Assembly: GCA_963643225.1 (NCBI GenBank) | Contig: CAVIIX010000006.1 | Coordinates: 56,862-120,861 of the forward strand | Source of the DNA: UBA1258 sp963643225 | GTDB lineage: Bacteria > Bacillota > Clostridia > Lachnospirales > Lachnospiraceae | Reading direction: 5' to 3' | DNA length: 64,000 bases | Part shown: in pieces, positions 59,004-64,000 of the stretch | Position numbering within the stretch: the stretch's first letter is position 1 | How the letters are laid out: each line of letters opens with the position of its first letter | Translations under genes and position numbers: made by a program | The notes under the pieces: generated by a model | What the model was told of the DNA's origin: nothing | What the model saw: only the letters and a program-made list of their open reading frames with translations | Databases searched by the model: none

Positions 59004-59403
59004 TATAGGAAATTGCGTTGCAATTCCTTATATTAAAAAAAGGCACTACGTGCCAGTGATGCGCACTCGCGCGAAAGGAATATGTCGCCTTAAAGACAGC
59101 GCCAGACGTTTTAGTTTCGCAAGCGAAATTTTTTTCAACATAGGAAATTGCGTTGCAATTCCCTATATTAAAAAAAGGCACTACGTGCCAGTGATGCGCA
59201 CTCGCGCGAAAGGAATATGTCGCCTTAAAGACAGCGCCAGACGTTTTAGTTTCGCAAGCGAAATTTTTTTCAACATAGGAAATTGCGTTGCAATTCCCTA
59301 TATTAAAAAAAGGCACTACGTGCCAGTGATGCGCACTCGCGCGAAAGGAATATGTCGCCTTAGCGACAGCGCTCGGCGCTTTAGTTTCGCAAGCGAAACT
59401 ATT
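59004..59403 (+). repeat. Family B tandem array, three 135-bp units (copies 4-6)
   Basis: The block ATAGGAAATTGCGTTGC recurs at 59005, 59140 and 59275, an exact period of 135 bp. Units 1 and 2 are nearly identical; unit 3 differs mainly in one segment (GTCGCCTTAGCGAC and AGCGCTCGGCGCT, both intact hairpins there). Hairpins in order: GCAATT-type stem, GGCACTACGTGCC, AGTGATGCGCACT, GTCGCC..GAC, GCGC-type, TTTCGCAAGCGAAA. It fills the 471-bp gap between the chemoreceptor terminator and the next gene. Long frames cross it on both strands because 135 is a multiple of three. Confidence 0.93.
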
Positions 59404-59420
59404 TTGAGAGGTATAAGATT

Positions 59421-59984
59421 ATGGCAGATTTAAAAGAATTAAGCTTTGACGGATATGTATTTGCAAATTCTCAGGATTGCGAGCTTGCTAAAAGCGAAGC
59501 AAAGAAAATTTCATATATTGAATCCCACACGGATATGACAAATTTAAATATTGTTAAATCCGTGTATGAAAAGGCGCTTGAAGAAAGGTATTTTCAGACA
59601 CCAATCGGGCTTGAATACATGAGAGAATTACAAAAGGCTTTGGAAAACGGAGAATATGCCAAAGAAGAAATTAAGCCGATTCCGTTATACACTACCTTTC
59701 GTCGCATTGATTTAAAGGAATCAAGGCCTGTTAAAGAAAGAGTTACTAAAGCTAAAAAGCAGGAAATGAATTTAAGGATGAAATACAGGAATGCTGTTTT
59801 AATAGCAGTTATTTTCGGAGTTCTTTCAATTGTAATGCTTTGTATTTCCTTAAATGGCACTACGCCCAATGCCTTAAACTATAAAACCGTTATTAACAAT
59901 CAGTATGCCACCTGGGAACAGGAGCTTTCGGAAAGAGAAGCGGCTGTAAGAGCAAAGGAACGGGAATTGAACATTGATTATTAA
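59421..59984 (+). CDS. Unknown protein with one membrane segment
   Basis: The 187-residue protein has a hydrophilic N-terminal part (about 1-122) and one clear TM helix (about 127-145, A-V-L-I-A-V-I-F-G-V-L-S-I-V-M-L). A short C-terminal part follows with a likely coiled coil (W-E-Q-E-L-S-E-R-E-A-A-V-R-A-K-E-R-E-L). There is no signal peptide. I do not recognise the family. The start ATG has GAGAGG nine bases upstream, right after the last family B unit, so its transcript probably begins in or across the array. It precedes a two-component operon by 66 bp and may be co-regulated with it. Confidence 0.7.
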   Translation: MADLKELSFDGYVFANSQDCELAKSEAKKISYIESHTDMTNLNIVKSVYEKALEERYFQTPIGLEYMRELQKALENGEYAKEEIKPIPLYTTFRRIDLKESRPVKERVTKAKKQEMNLRMKYRNAVLIAVIFGVLSIVMLCISLNGTTPNALNYKTVINNQYATWEQELSEREAAVRAKERELNIDY

Positions 59985-60050
59985 CGTAAGTTTCACACAA
60001 TAGACATAATTTTTCTTTATACTTTAAATACATAAAGAAAGCGAGGCTCT

Positions 60051-60722
60051 ATGGATAATTTAAAGGTACTTGTAGTTGATGATGAAGCAAGAATGAGGAA
60101 ATTGGTTAAGGACTTTCTTGTAAAGAAGGACTTAAATGTAATTGAGGCAGAGGATGGCGCAGATGCCCTTGATAAATTTTACGAAAATCCGGACACGGCG
60201 CTTATAATACTTGATGTTATGATGCCAAAGGTTGACGGCTGGCAGGTGTGCAGAGAAATAAGAGCTTCTTCCAAGGTGCCGATCATAATGCTTACGGCAA
60301 AAGCAGAAGAGCATGACGAACTTTTAGGTTTTGAGCTTGGAGTTGATGAATATATATCAAAGCCCTTCAGCCCAAAGATTTTAACCGCGCGTGTTGAGGC
60401 AATTTTACGACGCACAAATCCGGAGGCTTCGGAATCCGTTATTGAATACGGCATAGTAAAGCTTGATAAATCTGCACATATTGTTATGGTTGATAATAAG
60501 GAAATTGAATTAAGCTTTAAGGAATTTGAACTTTTGACTTATTTTATGGAAAACAGGGGAATGGCTTTATCAAGAGAAAAGATTTTAAATAATGTTTGGA
60601 ATTATGATTATTTTGGCGACGCCCGCACCATTGATACACACGTTAAAAAATTACGTGCAAAAATGGGTGCTGCAGGTGACATGATTAAGACAATATGGGG
60701 AATGGGCTATAAATTTGAATAA
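60051..60722 (+). CDS. OmpR/PhoB-family response regulator
   Basis: The 223-residue protein has a receiver domain (D10-D11 pocket, phospho-acceptor D55 in I-I-L-D-V-M-M-P, and I-S-K-P-F) and a C-terminal winged helix with S-F-K-E-F-E-L-L, T-H-V-K-K-L-R-A-K-M and I-W-G-M-G-Y-K-F. It overlaps its kinase gene by eight bases and forms the operon regulator-kinase-lipoprotein, so an envelope-related signal is likely. Confidence 0.95.
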   Translation: MDNLKVLVVDDEARMRKLVKDFLVKKDLNVIEAEDGADALDKFYENPDTALIILDVMMPKVDGWQVCREIRASSKVPIIMLTAKAEEHDELLGFELGVDEYISKPFSPKILTARVEAILRRTNPEASESVIEYGIVKLDKSAHIVMVDNKEIELSFKEFELLTYFMENRGMALSREKILNNVWNYDYFGDARTIDTHVKKLRAKMGAAGDMIKTIWGMGYKFE

Positions 60723-62235
60723 AATCAAAAGGATAAAAGAAAAAACGGTAAAAGGGAAAGCACCTTACAAATTCTCTTTAAAGAGACAGATTACAATTGT
60801 TTTTGTAGCCATCATGACCCTGACTATAGGACTGTGCTGGCTTATTAACAATGTTTTTCTTGAACGGTTCTATACTCACAATAAAGAGAATACACTGTTG
60901 TCTGTATACAATTCAATGAAATCAGCCTGTGAAGATGATACCTTTTCTTCTGATGAATTTGATTTAACACTTCAAAAATACAGCGGCACCCACAATGTAA
61001 GCATAGTAATAATTTCATCAGGCTTAGAGCCATTAAAGATTTATGCCAATGAGCCGCAGGAAAAATTATTTATGGAGCTTACAGAAAATTTAAGGGGTAC
61101 CATCAGAGTGGATCGCTTAATTAAAGAAACCGATAACTATATTTTAATCCAGAAGCATGATTCAAGAATGGGGACTGATTACCTTGAAATGTGGGGTGTG
61201 CTTCCGGATACTTCCTTTTTTCTGATGCGCACGGCAGTTGAAAGCATTAAGGTTTCTGCAGAATTGGCAAACAGATTTTTACTATATGTAGGTATCGGTG
61301 GCATTTTAATCAGCGCAATTATAATTTATTTCTTTACGAATAAAATATCAAAGCCTATTTTGGAACTTGCGGATATTTCTGAAAAAATGTCTGAAATGGA
61401 TTTTGAAGCAAAATATACCGGCACCGACAAAACGGAAATTGCGGTTTTGGGTAACAGCATAAATAAAATGTCTGATAACCTTAAAACTGCTATAGAAGAA
61501 TTAAGAGCAGCCAATGAAGAGCTTAAAAAGGACAATGAATTAAAAACTCAGATTGATGAAATGCGCAAGGAATTTATTTCAAACGTATCTCATGAATTAA
61601 AAACCCCAATAGCTTTAATTCAGGGCTATGCCGAAGGGCTAAAGGAAGGCATTAACGAAGCAGAAGAGCGGGATTATTACTGCGATGTCATTATGGATGA
61701 ATCCTCAAAGATGAATTCAATGGTAAAGCAGCTTTTAATACTTAATCAGCTAGAGTCAGGCCATGATATCCTGACAAAGGAAAGCTTTGACATTGTTTCT
61801 TTAGTTAAAAATTACGTCCAGTCTGCTAAGCTTTTGGCCAATCAGTCTGATATAAAGGTTAATGTTGAAGCAGATGTTGATTCTTTGGAAGTATATGCCG
61901 ATGAATTTAAAATAGAGGAAGTGCTTATGAATTTTTATTCAAATGCACTACACCATGCAGAGTCTGAATCACAAAAACGAATTGACGTATCTGTAAAAAA
62001 AGAAGAAAATAAAGTTAAGGTTTTAGTATTTAATACTGGAAAGCCTATACCTGATGAGAGTATAGAACATCTTTGGGAAAAGTTTTATAAGGTTGATAAA
62101 GCCAGAACCCGTCAATACGGCGGAAGCGGCGTTGGACTTTCCATAGTAAAGGCAATTATGGAAGCTCACGGCGGGGAATATGGAGTCTTTAATTCAGAAG
62201 AAGGCGTTACCTTCTGGTTTTCATTAAATATATAG
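60715..62235 (+). CDS. Membrane sensor histidine kinase
   Basis: The 506-residue kinase has TM1 at about 27-48, an extracellular sensor of about 140 residues and TM2 near 190-210. A HAMP domain (N-K-I-S-K-P-I-L-E-L) and a coiled coil follow, then HisKA with the phospho-His in F-I-S-N-V-S-H-E-L-K-T-P-I-A and HATPase with Y-S-N-A-L-H-H, W-E-K-F-Y-K and G-S-G-V-G-L-S-I. The start appears to be TTG at 60715, overlapping the regulator stop; no internal ATG lies early enough to keep TM1. Confidence 0.93.
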   Translation: MNKIKRIKEKTVKGKAPYKFSLKRQITIVFVAIMTLTIGLCWLINNVFLERFYTHNKENTLLSVYNSMKSACEDDTFSSDEFDLTLQKYSGTHNVSIVIISSGLEPLKIYANEPQEKLFMELTENLRGTIRVDRLIKETDNYILIQKHDSRMGTDYLEMWGVLPDTSFFLMRTAVESIKVSAELANRFLLYVGIGGILISAIIIYFFTNKISKPILELADISEKMSEMDFEAKYTGTDKTEIAVLGNSINKMSDNLKTAIEELRAANEELKKDNELKTQIDEMRKEFISNVSHELKTPIALIQGYAEGLKEGINEAEERDYYCDVIMDESSKMNSMVKQLLILNQLESGHDILTKESFDIVSLVKNYVQSAKLLANQSDIKVNVEADVDSLEVYADEFKIEEVLMNFYSNALHHAESESQKRIDVSVKKEENKVKVLVFNTGKPIPDESIEHLWEKFYKVDKARTRQYGGSGVGLSIVKAIMEAHGGEYGVFNSEEGVTFWFSLNI

Positions 62236-62245
62236 CGGAGGGCTC

Positions 62246-63067
62246 ATGAAGAGGGGATTAGGTTTAATGAGCATTGCTGTTGCAGGAAGTATTTTTCTTG
62301 CAGGCTGTGCATCAATTCCGGCAATGACAACTGAACAGGAGGAAATGGTATCTGAATATGCTGTTTCTTTATTATTAAAATATGATTCTGAAAATCATAC
62401 CCGCTTGGTAAGTACGGAAAGCTATTTGAATGCTTATGAAACGGCAAAGAAAATACATGATGATGCAGAAAAAAAATATTATGATGCAATTGCCGAAGAA
62501 GAAGCCAAAAGAAAAGCGGAAGCAGAAGAGCAGAATGCTCTAAATGATTCCTACAGAGAAAGTACTAAGCAGGAGACTATCGTTATTATGGATGAAAACG
62601 AAAACCATAAATTCTCTGACGGTACAGGCGGAGCAGCTGTTGTGGACGCTGAGACTATTGAAAGCTTTTTGGGCTTAAGCGGTTTTCTTGTGCAGTATGC
62701 AGGCTATGACATAATGGAATCTTATCCTGAAGATCTAGGTGAATTGTATTTTGCCATTGATGCAACAAAAGGAAATGATTTATTAATAGTCTATTTTAAC
62801 GTAACCAATACTTCTGCCTTAAATCAGACTCTTAATATATATGATTTAAATCCTATATTTAAGCTTTCCGTTAACGGAGAAAAATATTCAAGCACCTTTA
62901 AGACCTTTGTGCTTGAGGATGATCTTTCAATGTATGTAGGAGACTTTAATTCAGGAGAAATGAAACGTCTTGTATTGGTAACAGAGGTTAAGGACGCAAC
63001 TACGATTTCAAATCTTGGATTACGTATTTCACTTGGTGATGACTCACTTACTAAATCTTTAAAGTAA
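62246..63067 (+). CDS. Lipoprotein of unknown function (DUF5067-like C-terminal domain)
   Basis: The 273-residue protein has a lipobox, L-A-G-C, with Cys 21. A charged helical stretch rich in Glu, Lys and Ala lies at about 65-100. From about 140 there is a beta-rich immunoglobulin-like domain, with L-I-V-Y-F-N-V-T-N-T-S and L-V-L-V-T-E-V, that resembles DUF5067/DUF4352-type telokin-like domains; I am not certain of the exact family. It follows the kinase by ten bases with GGAGGG and may be the sensor partner or a regulated target of the two-component system. Confidence 0.8.
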   Translation: MKRGLGLMSIAVAGSIFLAGCASIPAMTTEQEEMVSEYAVSLLLKYDSENHTRLVSTESYLNAYETAKKIHDDAEKKYYDAIAEEEAKRKAEAEEQNALNDSYRESTKQETIVIMDENENHKFSDGTGGAAVVDAETIESFLGLSGFLVQYAGYDIMESYPEDLGELYFAIDATKGNDLLIVYFNVTNTSALNQTLNIYDLNPIFKLSVNGEKYSSTFKTFVLEDDLSMYVGDFNSGEMKRLVLVTEVKDATTISNLGLRISLGDDSLTKSLK

Positions 63068-63215
63068 AATGCACAAGTTGCAAACACAATTCCGACAATT
63101 TAATTAAATTCCATAAGTTTTTAGAAAGTTATATGGCTTAGATGCGGCAAAAAACCCGTATTTAAGCCATTTTTCGTTTTCTAAAAAAATTTTTTAAAAA
63201 AATGAAAAATTGTTG

Positions 63216-63244
63216 TTGACAATGCAAAATAAGGGGTGTATATT
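63216..63244 (+). promoter_or_regulatory. Strong rRNA operon promoter
   Basis: A consensus TTGACA is separated by 17 bases from TATATT and preceded by an A/T-rich, UP-element-like stretch (63180-63210). The start of transcription would be near 63251. Confidence 0.9.
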
Positions 63245-63520
63245 AGTCAATGTTCCGAGCAACACGGAAGCACTTAACGCCGGAACGATAAGGACCTTGA
63301 CAATCAAACAACAATGCAACCCTGAAAATCTTTGAGAAAAATTTTCAGAGTCTGAAGTAAACAGACATTAAAAAAACTACCCAAAAACAGTAAAACGAGG
63401 ATAGATTAGCTAGACGTTAATCTTGACAGGGAATTGTTAACAGAATTTCTTATAAACAACGCTCGTGCGAGCACGGCGAGTTGTATATTTTAAAATTTTG
63501 GTACAATTTTTAAAACACTC
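63245..63520 (+). other. rRNA operon leader
   Basis: This gene-free leader contains paired TGAAAATCTT / AAAATTTTCA segments (about 63323-63348) and a GC-rich GCTCGTGCGAGC hairpin at about 63461-63472, likely parts of the antitermination and 16S processing signals. A TACAAT box at 63502 is poorly placed (15-base spacing) and is not called as a second promoter. Confidence 0.6.

Positions 63521-64000
<480 letters not shown>

Noticed and set aside
59050..59433. 127-codon plus-strand frame and 125-codon minus-strand frame over the triple repeat
   Set aside because: Both are translations of the 135-bp tandem unit, lie in a palindromic repeat, lack binding sites and overlap a real gene start; reported as repeat only.
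63481..63507. Second rRNA promoter (TTGTAT and TACAAT)
   Set aside because: The spacing is only 15 bases and it lies within the 16S processing leader; the upstream promoter at 63216 is far better.

Overview
The window looks like a piece of the chromosome of an anaerobic, low-GC Firmicute, most likely a gut or rumen Lachnospiraceae-type Clostridia. The evidence is the 5' end of a clostridial 16S rRNA gene at the right edge, AT-rich coding with a strong preference for TTA, CTT and AGA codons, the firmicute order secG-rnr-smpB-ssrA, and several carbohydrate ABC importers with YesM/YesN-type control. There is no prophage, CRISPR array or complete insertion sequence.

Layout. Positions 1-3423 carry a signal-peptidase-like serine peptidase (cut by the edge), a soluble histidine kinase, an OmpR-type regulator and a divergent polyprenyl-phosphate sugar-phosphate transferase. 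Codon use is visibly different here and this may be an acquired surface-polysaccharide segment. Positions 3653-9020 hold a 46-residue membrane peptide, an FAD-dependent dehydrogenase, a DtxR-type metal regulator, a YkgJ-type cysteine-cluster protein and an EF-G/TetM-like GTPase fused to a YacP/Rae1-like NYN nuclease domain. Positions 9331-10970 are a two-gene SufC/SufB-type Fe-S assembly system. Positions 11144-16628 hold a GH88 unsaturated uronyl hydrolase with a DUF2264 protein, then a MATE transporter and a DUF554 protein. Positions 16709-21731 hold a YhaO/YhaN (SbcCD-like) pair and an aspartate-type aminotransferase.

Positions 21991-28386 are a YesN/YesM two-component system divergent from a sugar ABC importer, followed by a XerD-type recombinase. 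Positions 29831-32950 form a sulfur operon: cysteine desulfurase, MnmA and cysteine synthase. Positions 33087-37127 are an iron(III)-type ABC importer, followed by a convergent PHP phosphatase. Positions 38280-45843 hold lower-glycolysis genes (gap, pgk, tpiA, gpmI), interrupted by a CDF metal exporter and a pilT-like ATPase. Positions 46022-52390 hold a large surface protein with duplicated Ca-binding-type modules and an Lpl/Ytc-type carbohydrate importer. Positions 52484-55911 hold secG, RNase R, SmpB and tmRNA, that is, protein export plus trans-translation. The right end has an AlaX-type editing protein, a chemoreceptor, an unknown membrane protein, a second OmpR/HK pair with a lipoprotein, and an rRNA operon promoter with the start of 16S.

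Two families of small, palindrome-rich interspersed repeats run through the intergenic spaces, on average about one copy per 5 kb. Family A is about 140 bp and ends in a CCCACTGCC/GGCAGTGGG hairpin. Family B is about 130 bp and is a chain of five or six short hairpins, including a tandem array of three 135-bp units. The most interesting protein is the translational-GTPase/NYN-nuclease fusion, which would place an RNase domain on a factor expected to enter the ribosomal A site. All functional calls come from reading motifs; no database search was run.
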